A stretch of DNA of 64,000 nucleotides, from contig NZ_LT607802.1 in assembly GCF_900090205.1 (NCBI RefSeq), positions 3,555,279 to 3,619,278 of the forward strand, written 5' to 3'. Shown in pieces: positions 25,382 through 34,230 of the stretch. The position numbers and the translations under genes are program-made. The notes below the pieces were generated by a model. That model saw only the letters and a list, made by a program, of their open reading frames with translations, was not told the origin of the DNA and made no database searches. Each line of letters starts with the position of its first letter. Positions within the stretch are counted from its first letter, which is position 1. The stretch comes from Vogesella sp. LIG4. Lineage in GTDB: Bacteria; Pseudomonadota; Gammaproteobacteria; Burkholderiales; Chromobacteriaceae.

Positions 25382-26805
25382 TGCATTTCCCCCAGCATCA
25401 GCCGCAGCAGGCGCTGCACCACACTGCCATGCGGCGGCCGGGTCAGTACGGCGCCGGCCAGCCGCGACTGGCGCAGCACCGGCAGCAGCTTGCTGAAGGT
25501 CAGAAAGCCCTCGTGGCCGTGGTAGTGGCCCATGCCGGAAGGGCCGATGCCGCCGAACGGCAGCTGGTCCTGCACTACGTGCAGCAGGGTGTCGTTCACC
25601 GTTACCCCGCCGCAGCGGGTGCTGCGCAGCACCTGTTCGATGCGCGCGGCGTCGTCATCGAACAGATACAGCGCCAGCGGGCGCGGCCGTGCATTGATAT
25701 GCGCCAGCGCCGCGTCGAATTCGCGGTAGGTGATGACGGGCAGCAGCGGGCCGAAGATTTCCTCCTGCATCACCGTCGCCTGTGGCGGGGCGTTTTCGAT
25801 CAGCGTCAGCGGCAGCTTGCGCGCCGCCGCCATCGCGGCATCGTCCTGCTCGCACATCGCCTCCACCCGCGCGCCCAGCTCGCGTGCCTGTTCGCGCCAG
25901 GCCACCAGCCGGCTGTAATGCGCCTGGTTGATGATGGCGGTGTAATCCGGGTTTGCCGCCGGCTGCGGGTAGGCACGCAGCGCCTGCTGGCGGATGGCGG
26001 CGACAAAGGCGTCACGGTCGCGCTCGTGCAGCAGCACGTAGTCCGGTGCCACGCAGGTCTGGCCGGCGTTCAGCAGCTTGCCGGCGACGATGCTGCCCAC
26101 CGCCCGCGCCATGTCGAAGCCTGGTGCGAGCAGCAGCGGGCATTTGCCGCCCAGCTCCAGCGTCACCGGCGTAAGGTTGGCCGCAGCCGCCTGCATCACC
26201 ATGCGGCCCACCCGGGTGGAGCCGGTGAACAGCAGGTGGTCGAACGGCAGCGCGGCAAACGCCGCCGCCACATCCGCATCGCCATTCACCACCCGCACCA
26301 CATCCGGCCCCAGGTAGCGCTGGCACAGCCGCTCCAGCAGCGCGCCGGTGCGCGGTGTCAGCTCCGACATCTTCACCATCACCCGGTTGCCGGCTGCCAG
26401 CGCGCTGACCAGCGGCCCCAGGCTCAGGAACACCGGGTAGTTCCACGGCACGATCACCCCCACCACCCCCAGCGGCAGCGGCCGCACCTCGGCGCGCGCC
26501 GGCCAGAACCAGATACTGGTGCCGCGCCGCTGCGGCCGCATCCAGCCGCGCAACTTGCGCCGCGCCAGCGTCACCGCCTCCAGCGAGGGGAACAGCTCGG
26601 CCAGCCGGGTTTCCACTGCGCTGCGGCCGCCGAAATCGGCATCCACCGCCGCCACCCATTCGGCCTGATGGTCGCGGATCATGCGCGCCAGGCCATCCAG
26701 CCAGCGGCGGCGGGTAGCCAGATCCGGCCAGCCGGCTGCAGCCTGTTGTTGCAGTTGGCCAAGACTTGCGCGCAGACTGTCGGCCATGGGGCTGCCTGGT
26801 TTCAT
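25378..26805 (-). CDS. Aldehyde dehydrogenase, coniferyl-aldehyde type
   Basis: A 475-residue NAD(P)-dependent aldehyde dehydrogenase. VIVPWNYPVFLSLGPLVSAL is the family N-terminal core, FTGSTRVGRMV the cofactor turn, LELGGKCPLL the general-base Glu, LNAGQTCVAPDYVL the catalytic Cys, and EEIFGPLLPVI the cofactor-binding Glu. The lack of a long N-terminal region and the QDQLPFGGIGPSGMGHYHGH ending fit the coniferyl aldehyde dehydrogenase (CalB) group. GGAG precedes the ATG at 26805; a second Met lies at 26787. First gene of the operon with the Tat and GMC proteins. Confidence 0.9.
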   Translation of the reverse strand: MKPGSPMADSLRASLGQLQQQAAAGWPDLATRRRWLDGLARMIRDHQAEWVAAVDADFGGRSAVETRLAELFPSLEAVTLARRKLRGWMRPQRRGTSIWFWPARAEVRPLPLGVVGVIVPWNYPVFLSLGPLVSALAAGNRVMVKMSELTPRTGALLERLCQRYLGPDVVRVVNGDADVAAAFAALPFDHLLFTGSTRVGRMVMQAAAANLTPVTLELGGKCPLLLAPGFDMARAVGSIVAGKLLNAGQTCVAPDYVLLHERDRDAFVAAIRQQALRAYPQPAANPDYTAIINQAHYSRLVAWREQARELGARVEAMCEQDDAAMAAARKLPLTLIENAPPQATVMQEEIFGPLLPVITYREFDAALAHINARPRPLALYLFDDDAARIEQVLRSTRCGGVTVNDTLLHVVQDQLPFGGIGPSGMGHYHGHEGFLTFSKLLPVLRQSRLAGAVLTRPPHGSVVQRLLRLMLGEMQ

Positions 26806-26889
26806 ATGCTATGCTCCGGCACTATCAAACGATTGTTTAGAGTCACAACTCTAGGCAGATTTTGTGAATTTGTCACTGCCTTTTTCGCC

Positions 26890-28074
26890 ATGCTGCTCGA
26901 TTTCTTCCTCGCCCTGCGCAATGCCGGCCTGCCGGTATCGCTGAAAGAACACCTCACCCTGCTGCAGGCACTGCAACAGCAACTGGCCTTTGGCAGCGTG
27001 GATGCCTTCTACCAGCTGTCTCGCACGGTACTGATCAAGGACGAGAAATACTTCGACCGCTTCGACCAGGTGTTCGCTCACTACGCGCAGGGCATCGAAG
27101 CGGCGCTGGCCAACCTCCAAACCGACATCCCGGAAGACTGGCTGAAGAAGCAGGTGGAGAAATACCTGAGCGAGGAAGAGAAGCAGCAGATCCAGGCCAT
27201 GGGCTGGGACAAGCTGATGGACACCTTGCACCAGCGGCTGGAAGAACAGAAGGAACGCCACCAGGGCGGTAACAAGTGGATAGGCACCGGCGGCACCAGC
27301 CCCTTCGGCGCCTATGGCTACAACCCGGAAGGCGTGCGCATCGGCCAGCACGAATCACGGCACCGTCGCGCGGTAAAGGTGTGGGATCAGCGCGAATTCC
27401 GCAATTTCGACGACTCGGTGGAACTGGGCACCCGCAACATCAAGGTGGCGCTGCGCCGGCTACGCGAATTCGCCCGCGCCGGCGCCGCCGAAACGCTGGA
27501 CCTGCCGGCCACCATCGCCGCCACCGCGAAGAACGCCGGCCTGCTGGATCTGCAGCTGACGCCGGAGCTGCACAACACAGTGAAGGTGCTGGTGCTGTTC
27601 GACGTGGGCGGCTCCATGGACGACCACATCCGCGTGTGCGAGGAGCTGTTCTCCGCTGCCAAGGCCGAGTTCAAGCACCTGGAGTACTACTACTTCCACA
27701 ACTGCGTGTACGAGAAACTGTGGCAGGACAACGCGCGCCGCTTCAGCGAGCAGACTTCCACCTGGGACGTGATCCACACCTTTGGCAACGACTACAAGCT
27801 GATCTTTGTCGGCGACGCCAGCATGAGCCCCTACGAGATCGTGCTCAAGGGCGGCAGCGTGGAGCACATGAATGCGGAGCCGGGCGAAGTATGGCTGCGC
27901 CGCCTGCTCGCGCAGTTCCGCCATGCGGTGTGGCTCAACCCATTGCCGCAGGAACACTGGCAGTACACCCAGTCGGTGGAGATGATTCGGGAGATGATGG
28001 GCGAGCGCATGTTCCCGCTCACCGTGGCCGGGCTCAGCGACGCCATGCGGGCACTCAAGCGCGGTGCCGCATAG
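26890..28074 (+). CDS. VWA-domain protein, CoxE-like
   Basis: A 394-residue protein. It begins MLLDFFLALRNAGLPVSLKE, the usual start of CoxE-like proteins, and ends with a von Willebrand A-type domain whose metal site reads LFDVGGSMDDHIRVCEELF. FHNCVYEKLW and FVGDASMSPYEI are family marks. CoxE-like proteins pair with MoxR AAA+ ATPases to remodel metalloenzymes; no such ATPase is seen next to it here. The true start is the ATG at 26890; the same frame is open far upstream but only as antisense to the ALDH operon. It is divergent from that operon. Confidence 0.85.
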   Translation: MLLDFFLALRNAGLPVSLKEHLTLLQALQQQLAFGSVDAFYQLSRTVLIKDEKYFDRFDQVFAHYAQGIEAALANLQTDIPEDWLKKQVEKYLSEEEKQQIQAMGWDKLMDTLHQRLEEQKERHQGGNKWIGTGGTSPFGAYGYNPEGVRIGQHESRHRRAVKVWDQREFRNFDDSVELGTRNIKVALRRLREFARAGAAETLDLPATIAATAKNAGLLDLQLTPELHNTVKVLVLFDVGGSMDDHIRVCEELFSAAKAEFKHLEYYYFHNCVYEKLWQDNARRFSEQTSTWDVIHTFGNDYKLIFVGDASMSPYEIVLKGGSVEHMNAEPGEVWLRRLLAQFRHAVWLNPLPQEHWQYTQSVEMIREMMGERMFPLTVAGLSDAMRALKRGAA

Positions 28075-28442
28075 ATACGCGCCTGGGCAATGATGTCGCT
28101 ACAAAATATGCGGCCAACCTTGTGAAGCACCTAGTGCCCCACGGGGAGCGCCGGCCAAAATGGTGTTCGCCAGGTTTTAAGACGGCAGCTGAGCCGTTTG
28201 ACGTTAGCAAACGGTGAATTGCCGGCGCCTGGCGAATACCTTTTTGGACGGGGTTTCGCGGACCATAAGGGGCGAGCGGGGTCGCTAGGGGCAGCGGTAC
28301 GCCCCCTAGCCCGTTCGCCGGGCGGAACCGGCGACTTCAAACATCATCCGCGCAGCGGATTCCACACTCGACAACACAAGCATTGAAGCGTGGCCAACGT
28401 TGGCCGCATGGCCCCCGGCGGATCGCCCTGCGGGCATCCGCC
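28075..28442. other. Intergenic region with nested hairpins
   Basis: No gene is convincing in these 368 bases. A 13-base arm at 28162-28174 pairs fully (one G-U) with 28228-28240 and encloses a hairpin CCGTTTG (28194-28200)/CAAACGG (28208-28214). A third hairpin is CTAGGGGC (28285-28292) with its inverse at 28301-28309. A fourth at 28417-28442 (GGCGGAT...ATCCGCC) directly follows the stop of the TPR gene and may end its transcript. Recurrent 10-mers are at 28109-28118 and 28399-28408. It could be a mobile palindromic element or a structured RNA. Confidence 0.5.
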
Positions 28443-28766
28443 CTACTCTCCCTGCGCTTTCTCGATGCGGCGCGCGAACACCTTCATTTCCTTGGCCGCC
28501 TGGATATCGCCCTTGCCTTCGGCGATGGCGATGCCTTCCTGGTAGGCGGCCAGCGCCGCCGCCGCATCGCCGGCATTCAGCAGCGCCTTGCCCAGCAGCT
28601 TCCAGGCCGCGGAAAAGTCGTGCTGCCGCTCCACCGCCTGGCGGGCGAAGCTGGCGGCCTGCGCCCAGTCCTGCAGATGTGCGTATTCGTTGGCAATACC
28701 GAAGCGCAGCATGGCGCCGTCACGCGGGCCGTCCTGCAGTTTCAACAGATTATCCAGCATGCTCAT
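28443..28766 (-). CDS. Small tetratricopeptide-like protein
   Basis: A 107-residue helical protein. Residues 20-90 read as TPR-like hairpins (RFGIANEYAHLQDWAQAASF then WKLLGKALLNAGDAAAALAA), with typical Ala and Tyr/Leu positions. No signal peptide. Such small TPR proteins serve as protein-binding adaptors; partner unknown. It lies downstream of rhlE on the same strand but beyond a strong terminator. Confidence 0.75.
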   Translation of the reverse strand: MSMLDNLLKLQDGPRDGAMLRFGIANEYAHLQDWAQAASFARQAVERQHDFSAAWKLLGKALLNAGDAAAALAAYQEGIAIAEGKGDIQAAKEMKVFARRIEKAQGE

Positions 28767-28823
28767 GTCCGGCTCCTATCGATATTGCCGCCAGCATGCG
28801 CCCGCCACCCGCAGTAGGCAACC

Positions 28824-28848
28824 CTGCGGCCAGCAGGGTTGGCCGCAG
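28824..28848. repeat. Inverted repeat containing the recurrent word
   Basis: CTGCGGCCA at 28824-28832 and TGGCCGCAG at 28840-28848 form a 9-bp stem with a seven-base loop between the TPR gene and the rhlE terminator. One arm contains the complete 10-mer (28838-28847); the other has CTGCGGCCAGC in place of the TGCGGCCAAC end, a one-base variant. Confidence 0.6.
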
Positions 28849-28861
28849 CGCAGGAGGCAAC

Positions 28862-28889
28862 AAAAAACCCCGCCGTAGCGGGGTTTTTT
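28862..28889. terminator. Rho-independent terminator after rhlE
   Basis: ACCCCG and CGGGGT arms around a short loop are flanked by six A on the left and six T on the right, so the structure works on both strands. It ends the rhlE transcript 16 bases after the stop codon. Confidence 0.9.
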
Positions 28890-28904
28890 GGTTCAAGCCG
28901 AAGC

Positions 28905-30236
28905 TTACTCGGCGCGCGGTGCGCGGCGTTCGCCGCCCTGGCCGCCCTGGCGCGGGCCGCTGCTGCCACGACGATCGCCGTAGCCGCCACGGTTGCCAGC
29001 GTAACCCGAACCCGAACCCGGCTTGCGGTCGCCGTAGCCACCACGACGCTGGCCGTCACGGGCACCGGCGCCTTGCGGGCGGCGGCCTTTCGGCGGACGA
29101 CGGGTCGGCTCCATGCCCTGGATCACGGCTTCGGCCAGTTGGCGCTTCAGGTACTGCTCGATACGGCGTACGCGGTGGAATTCGCGCGATTCGGCGATGG
29201 TGATCGCCACGCCGCTGCGGCCGGCACGGCCGGTACGGCCGATACGGTGCACGTAGTCTTCCGCCTGCTTCGGCAGATCGTAGTTCACTACCAGGCCGAT
29301 GCCCGGTACGTCGATGCCGCGGGCAGCCACGTCGGTAGCCACCAGGATCTTGATGCGGCCGCGACGCAGGTCGTTCAGGGTACGGTTACGCCAGCTTTGC
29401 GGCATGTCGCCATGCAGGCAGGCAGCGGAGTAGCCCATGTCGCACAGTTTGTCGGCGATTTCCTCGGAACCGATCTTGGTGGCGGTGAACACCACGGCCT
29501 GTTCGAAGTCGGACTCCTTCAGGATGGCGTCCAGCAGGCGGTTCTTGTGGTTGTTGTCGTCGGCGTACAGCAGATGCTCTTCGATGCTGCCGCTGTCATC
29601 CTTGCGCTCGATCTCGATACGCTGCGGGTCGCGGGTCATGCGCTCGGCCATCTTGCCCACGATACCGTCCAGGGTAGCGGAGAACAGCAGGGTCTGACGC
29701 TCGGCCGGGGTAGCGGCAACGATGGTTTCGATGTCTTCGATGAAGCCCATGTCCAGCATGCGGTCGGCTTCGTCCAGCACCAGCATTTCCAGGCGCGAGA
29801 AGTCGATGCGGCCGGAGCGCATGTGGTCCATCAGGCGGCCCGGGGTGGCCACGATGATGTCAACCGGGCGCGACAGGGCGCGGGTCTGGAAGCCGAAGGA
29901 AGCGCCACCCACCAGGGTAACGGTGCGCAGGAAGCGCATGCCTTCGCCGTAAACCATGGCGTTCTTTTCAACCTGCTGAGCCAGTTCGCGGGTCGGGGTC
30001 AGAACCAGAACGCGCGGGCCGTTGCCGGAACCCTTGGAGCGCTCGCTGATGCGGGTCAGGGCCGGCAGCAGGAAGGCTGCGGTCTTGCCGCTACCGGTTT
30101 GTGCGGAAACCAGCAGGTCGCGGCCGGCGATGGCTGCCGGCACGGCTTCGGCCTGTACCGGGGTCGGGGTATCGTAACCGGCTTGTTCCAGGGCCTTGGC
30201 AACAACAACGGGGAGTCCGAGATCGGAGAAATGCAT
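28905..30236 (-). CDS. rhlE: DEAD-box RNA helicase RhlE
   Basis: A 443-residue ATP-dependent RNA helicase. All motifs are visible: TPVQAEAVPA (Q), AQTGSGKTAAF (I), PTRELAQQ (Ia), VLDEADRMLDMGF (II), FSATL (III), ATDVAARGIDVPG (V) and HRIGRTGRAGRSG (VI). The C-terminal 80 residues are a Gly/Arg-rich tail with RGG-like repeats (RDGQRRGGYGDRKPG), typical of RhlE and used for RNA binding. It acts in ribosome assembly and RNA decay. The ATG at 30236 has AAGGATTGAT before it. A near-consensus promoter about 200 bases upstream predicts a long leader. Confidence 0.93.
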   Translation of the reverse strand: MHFSDLGLPVVVAKALEQAGYDTPTPVQAEAVPAAIAGRDLLVSAQTGSGKTAAFLLPALTRISERSKGSGNGPRVLVLTPTRELAQQVEKNAMVYGEGMRFLRTVTLVGGASFGFQTRALSRPVDIIVATPGRLMDHMRSGRIDFSRLEMLVLDEADRMLDMGFIEDIETIVAATPAERQTLLFSATLDGIVGKMAERMTRDPQRIEIERKDDSGSIEEHLLYADDNNHKNRLLDAILKESDFEQAVVFTATKIGSEEIADKLCDMGYSAACLHGDMPQSWRNRTLNDLRRGRIKILVATDVAARGIDVPGIGLVVNYDLPKQAEDYVHRIGRTGRAGRSGVAITIAESREFHRVRRIEQYLKRQLAEAVIQGMEPTRRPPKGRRPQGAGARDGQRRGGYGDRKPGSGSGYAGNRGGYGDRRGSSGPRQGGQGGERRAPRAE

Positions 30237-30438
30237 ATCAATCCTTTCAGTCCGGCAGCAATGCCGGGTGTAAGCCCGCTTGAAGGGGTAACAGGTCATC
30301 GAACCAACCTGACAAGCGGCAAACAGCGGTCCTGAAAGCAAGGACATGGCGGCAACGGGCCAAAAGGCGTCAGAGGCGATGAAATATCAGAGGCCGACGG
30401 CGCGGGTTGAATCCGCCGGCTAATTTCGAAGAGTGCGC

Positions 30439-30467
30439 ACTATACGGAAAATATTTTTTTATTGCAA
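30439..30467 (-). promoter_or_regulatory. Near-consensus sigma-70 promoter for rhlE
   Basis: On the minus strand TTGCAA (30462-30467) and TATAGT (30439-30444) are exactly 17 bases apart, with an AT-rich spacer. The mRNA would start near 30432 and have a leader of about 195 bases (30237-30432), a feature of cold-shock-type helicase genes. The rest of 30237-30535 has no gene. Confidence 0.65.
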
Positions 30468-30535
30468 CTCATTTTCCGGCTAATGCACGGCAAGCCCCTG
30501 ATTTTTCAGCAGCCACTTTTTTTGTATGCAAAAAA

Positions 30536-31315
30536 TCAACAAGCAGCGGCCGGCAACCAGCCCAGGGTTTCCGCCGTAGGCCGTGTCGGCCGGTATTCCG
30601 CCGCCAGCCAGCCGCGGTAGCCCAGCTGCACCAGCAGCGCAAAGTATTGTTGCAGCGGCAGATTTCCGCTGCCGGGTTCGCCCCGCCCCGGTGCATCGGC
30701 AAACTGCACATGGGCAATGGCCGGCAGATGCGTTGCCAGCAGCACCGGGATGTCCTGCCCCATGCGCGCCATGTGATAGATATCCACCTGCATGCCAATG
30801 TCACGACTATTGCAGGCCGCCAGCACTTCGGCCACTTCGTCGGCAGTACGCAGCAGGAAGCCGGGCATATCGATATCATTGATCGCCTCGCACAGCACGC
30901 GGATGCCGTGCGGGCGGAAGTAATCCGCCGCCAGGTCAAGGTTGGCCGCAAGCGTGGCCAGCGCCTGCTCCCGGCCGACACCTTCCGCCAGCCGCCCCGG
31001 CAACACGTTGAGCATGCGCACACCCAGCGCCCGGGCATAGGCCAGCGCCTGCGGCAGCACGGCAGCAAACTCCGCCTGCCGCGCCGGGTGCCCGGCCAGG
31101 CCGGCGCCGCCCTGCATCAGGTCGCCGGCCGGCACGTTGATCAGGATCACTTCCACCCCGGCAGCCGATGCAGCAGCGGCCAGCACATCTGCCGGGTAGT
31201 CATAAGGAAACTGGATCTCCACCGCGCCAAAGCCGGCCTGCGCCGCGGCGGCAAAGCGCTGCAGCAGCGGCAGCTCGGTAAACAGCAGGCTAAGGTTGGC
31301 CGCAAACTTCAGCAT
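30536..31315 (-). CDS. hyi: Hydroxypyruvate isomerase-like TIM barrel protein
   Basis: A 259-residue sugar isomerase-type TIM barrel (xylose isomerase-like/AP endonuclease 2 family). MLKFAANLSLLFTELPLLQR, AGFGAVEIQFPYDYP, CEAINDIDMPGFLL, QVDIYHMARMGQDI and AEYRPT are the pattern of hydroxypyruvate isomerase, which interconverts hydroxypyruvate and tartronate semialdehyde. The next enzyme, a tartronate semialdehyde-type reductase, is encoded upstream with a seven-base overlap, supporting this role in glyoxylate/glycolate use. No glyoxylate carboligase gene is in the window. Recurrent 10-mers at 30941 and 31295. Confidence 0.85.
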   Translation of the reverse strand: MLKFAANLSLLFTELPLLQRFAAAAQAGFGAVEIQFPYDYPADVLAAAASAAGVEVILINVPAGDLMQGGAGLAGHPARQAEFAAVLPQALAYARALGVRMLNVLPGRLAEGVGREQALATLAANLDLAADYFRPHGIRVLCEAINDIDMPGFLLRTADEVAEVLAACNSRDIGMQVDIYHMARMGQDIPVLLATHLPAIAHVQFADAPGRGEPGSGNLPLQQYFALLVQLGYRGWLAAEYRPTRPTAETLGWLPAAAC

Positions 31316-32190
31316 GCCTCTCCTCCCGCATACAGTTCGATAATGCTGGCCAGATCGCGCTGCGCATTGTCGCCCAGCGCCGCGTGCTGCTGCATCAGTT
31401 GCTGCGCAAGACCTGCCAGCGGCAGCGGGCTGTCGCTCTCCTGCCCCAGCGCCAGCGCGTTGCCAAGGTCTTTCAGCAGCGTGGCCACTTTCCACTGCAG
31501 CGGTTCGAACTGCCGCGCCGCCATGCGCGGCGCCAGTATCTGGAACGGCAGCGAGTCGGCAAAGCCGCCGGCCAGCGCCGGCGCCAGCAGCGCGGCGTCC
31601 ACGCCAGCCTGCTCGGCCAGGCGCACGGTCTCTGCGATCAGCATGGCATTGCTGGCCACGATCAGCTGGTTGCACACCTTGGTGACCTGCCCGGCGCCCA
31701 GCGGCCCCATGCGCGTTACCCGTTGCGACAGCGGCGCCAGCAGCGGGCGCAGCGTGTCGATGTCCGCCGCGTCGCCGCCGGCCATGATCACCAGCTGGCC
31801 GCTTTCGGCGCCGCGCACGCCACCGGATACCGGCGCATCCACCCAGCGCATGCCGCACTGCTGCCGCAGCTGCGCCGCCATATCGCGGGTAGCGGCCGGG
31901 GCGATGCTGGAAAAATCCAGCAGCAGCTGATCGGCACGGCCATGTGCGGCAATCCCACCCGGCGCCAGCACCAGCTCGCGCACCGCGGCGGCATCCGACA
32001 CGCACAGCATCAGCACATCGCTGCCCTGCACCAGCTCCGCCACGCTGCCAGCCAGTTGCGCCCCGGCTGCCAGCAAGGCATCCGCCTTGCCGGGGCTGCG
32101 GTTCCACACCGTCAACGCCACGCCCGCCGCCAGCAGGCGCCGGCACATAGGCACTCCCATCAGGCCCAGGCCAATGAATCCGACTCGCAC
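31309..32190 (-). CDS. NAD(P)-dependent 2-hydroxy-3-oxopropionate reductase-like protein
   Basis: A 293-residue beta-hydroxyacid dehydrogenase. VRVGFIGLGLMGVPMCRRLL is the cofactor motif (GxGxxG), LDFSSIAPAATRDMA and VDAPVSGGVRGAESGQL are family marks, and the catalytic Lys is in GAGQVTKVCNQLIVASN. With the hydroxypyruvate isomerase gene it suggests tartronate semialdehyde reductase (GarR/GlxR); 3-hydroxyisobutyrate dehydrogenase is the alternative. I start at the GTG at 32190 (GGGGGAG upstream) because conserved sequence begins there; in-frame codons back to 32304 include a recurrent 10-mer and are not protein-like. Confidence 0.85.
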   Translation of the reverse strand: MRVGFIGLGLMGVPMCRRLLAAGVALTVWNRSPGKADALLAAGAQLAGSVAELVQGSDVLMLCVSDAAAVRELVLAPGGIAAHGRADQLLLDFSSIAPAATRDMAAQLRQQCGMRWVDAPVSGGVRGAESGQLVIMAGGDAADIDTLRPLLAPLSQRVTRMGPLGAGQVTKVCNQLIVASNAMLIAETVRLAEQAGVDAALLAPALAGGFADSLPFQILAPRMAARQFEPLQWKVATLLKDLGNALALGQESDSPLPLAGLAQQLMQQHAALGDNAQRDLASIIELYAGGEAC

Positions 32191-32478
32191 CACTCCCCCT
32201 TGCGGCCAACGCCGCAGCTGATTTGCAACCATGCTAGCGCAAAATGCGGCGACGCAAAAAAAGCGGGCCGGCCACAAGGCCAGCCCGTCAAGGTATTGCA
32301 ACAAGGGAAGGATTGATAGCGGTACGGCGTACCACCGATCACATCCACGCCAGAGATAGCAAAATCTCGACGTGCAGCTAGATTACTCATAATTTCATGC
32401 CATTTCAATGACATGCACCGGCGGTGGGGGCAATGCGCTACAATCGCGCCCTTTTGCATTGCGCAGGACAAGCACCGC

Positions 32479-33333
32479 ATGGATTTTCACAGTTTCCGCT
32501 ACCAGGCCAGCCGCCCGTGGGCACGGCGCGTGGCCCAGGCTTTCCAGCAAGCCACCACGCAGCAACAGGGCTGCGATGCCGCCGCCGCCATCGTGCAGCG
32601 CGAGCTGGAGCAGGCCGCCCAGCTGCACCGCATCAGCGACACCCAGCGCGAAACCGAGTTCGTGCTGGCCGAGGCCTATGGCCAGTTCGTGCGCGACGGT
32701 CGCCGCATCCATGCGCTGGACGACAGCCTGCAGCAGGCGCTGGCACACACCCGCGCCCCGGCGGCAATGCCGGCCACGCTGCAGCTGCCCGCCGGCACCT
32801 TCATGCTGCAGCTGGCGCACGCCGGCCAGCACAGCGCGGCTTTCGTGACCCACGCCCCGGCCAACCACCGCCTCGACATGCTGCTGCTGCAGCCGGATTT
32901 CGCCCCGGCCGGCAGCCCGTGGTTTGCCCGCCTGGAAGCGGCGCTGACGCTGGGCATCAACTATCCGGATTCGGTACAGGTACCGGACACCCCGGCACTG
33001 GCCAACTGGCGCCCGTGGCTGCAGGCCGCCTTCGGCAGCCTGACCCTGCTCACCCAGCCGCGGCTGCACCACTCCGGCAGCTGGCTACTGCCGCTGAGTG
33101 CCGCTGAAAGCGCGGCACTGGCAGGCGACGCCAAAAGCCAGCAGAAACAGCGTGCCGAGCTGCTGAAGAACGGTAATCAGGAAGTGCAATTGGCCAGCAT
33201 GCCGGGCCTGCCGGCAAGTTGGCCGCAAGCGGTGCGCGCCGGCTACTGGCGCAGCCAGGCCGGCAAGCAGGCCCAGGCGGAGCGCCTGGTGTGGGTGGCG
33301 CCGCGCGCCGAGGCCGCTACAGAAACTGCGTAA
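32479..33333 (+). CDS. Hypothetical protein
   Basis: A 284-residue soluble protein of unknown family. The N-terminal third is helical (QAFQQATTQQQGCDAAAAIV) and the rest has strands such as MLQLAHAGQHSAAFVTHA. No signal peptide, membrane segment or catalytic motif is recognised. The ATG at 32479 has ACAGGACAAG-like text before it. It converges with the response regulator gene, overlapping it by 17 bases. One recurrent 10-mer at 33218-33227. Confidence 0.7.
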   Translation: MDFHSFRYQASRPWARRVAQAFQQATTQQQGCDAAAAIVQRELEQAAQLHRISDTQRETEFVLAEAYGQFVRDGRRIHALDDSLQQALAHTRAPAAMPATLQLPAGTFMLQLAHAGQHSAAFVTHAPANHRLDMLLLQPDFAPAGSPWFARLEAALTLGINYPDSVQVPDTPALANWRPWLQAAFGSLTLLTQPRLHHSGSWLLPLSAAESAALAGDAKSQQKQRAELLKNGNQEVQLASMPGLPASWPQAVRAGYWRSQAGKQAQAERLVWVAPRAEAATETA

Positions 33334-34111
33334 TCAGCTGGCGCAGGGTGTCGATCTCGAACGGCTTGTCGCAGATGGCCGATACCCCCGCCTCCTCCAC
33401 CGCCGCCAGCCGCGCAAAATCCTGCTCGCCGGAGATCATCAGCACCGGACAGGACATGTTCACCGGGTGGCTGCGGATGTATTCGATCAGCGCCTTGCCA
33501 TCCATTTCCGGCATGTTGTAGTCGGTGAGGATAAGGTCGAACTGCTGCGCGTCCAGCAACGGCACCGCCTCGACACCGTTGCCCGCCTCGCTGATGTGCT
33601 CGAAGCCCATGCGCTCCAGCACCGAGCGCAGGTAGTGGCGCGAGGTGGTGCTGTCGTCCACCAGCAGCACCTGGCGTGCGTCCAGATCGTAGCCCTCCAG
33701 GCTGGCGCGCAGGTCGGCTGCGTTCAGGTAGTCCAGCGCCGAGCACAGCGCACGATCCAGCTGCGACAGGTTGAACGGCTTGGGCAGGATGGCCATGGCG
33801 CCGGCCTGGCGGATGGCATCCAGCTGCTGTGGCCGCGTCTCGCTGGAAATCAGCACGAAGGGCATTTCGCGCAGGTCGTCGTCACCGCGCATGACATGCA
33901 CCAGGTCGGCGCCGGTCATGTCCGGCAGATACATGGCACTGACCACAATGTCCGGCCGCGGCACCGCATGCATGCGGGCGATGCCAGCCTGGCCATCGGT
34001 AACAATGTCTATTTTTTCGATACCAAGCTGTTTCAGGTATCCCTGAATGATGGTGCCCTGCGGGCGGGACGGCTCCACCAGGCACACGCTCAGATGCTGC
34101 AGATTAAACAT
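33317..34111 (-). CDS. Response regulator with two receiver domains
   Basis: A 264-residue protein made only of two CheY-like receiver domains (about 5-122 and 137-262), without an output domain. In the second, LLVDDSTTSRHYLRSVLERM, LILTDYNMPEMDG with the phosphate-accepting Asp, and CDKPFEID with the conserved Lys are all present. In the first, the acceptor position in IVVSAMYLPDMTG is Ala and the opening acidic pair is VEPS, so it cannot be phosphorylated in the usual way; LPKPFNLS keeps the Lys. Such PatA/CheY-like tandems relay or compete for phosphoryl groups. ATG at 34111; GTG at 34120 is also possible. Confidence 0.87.
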   Translation of the reverse strand: MFNLQHLSVCLVEPSRPQGTIIQGYLKQLGIEKIDIVTDGQAGIARMHAVPRPDIVVSAMYLPDMTGADLVHVMRGDDDLREMPFVLISSETRPQQLDAIRQAGAMAILPKPFNLSQLDRALCSALDYLNAADLRASLEGYDLDARQVLLVDDSTTSRHYLRSVLERMGFEHISEAGNGVEAVPLLDAQQFDLILTDYNMPEMDGKALIEYIRSHPVNMSCPVLMISGEQDFARLAAVEEAGVSAICDKPFEIDTLRQLITQFL

Positions 34112-34230
34112 GCTGTTCACATCCCACTATTCGGTTGTGGCACCAGCATAGCCAATCGGCAGCACCACACCATGGCATTGGACAAATAAAGTAGCACTTA
34201 TTAAAAAGCGCACACTTGAAAGTGCAGCTT

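Noticed and set aside
24667-26889. Upstream extension of the CoxE-like reading frame
   Set aside because: It runs antisense to the GMC, Tat and ALDH genes; the family-like sequence begins only at the ATG at 26890.
28138-28345. Integron attC site
   Set aside because: The stem architecture is suggestive, but the GTTRRRY core is not present at the right place and no cassette genes or integrase are seen.
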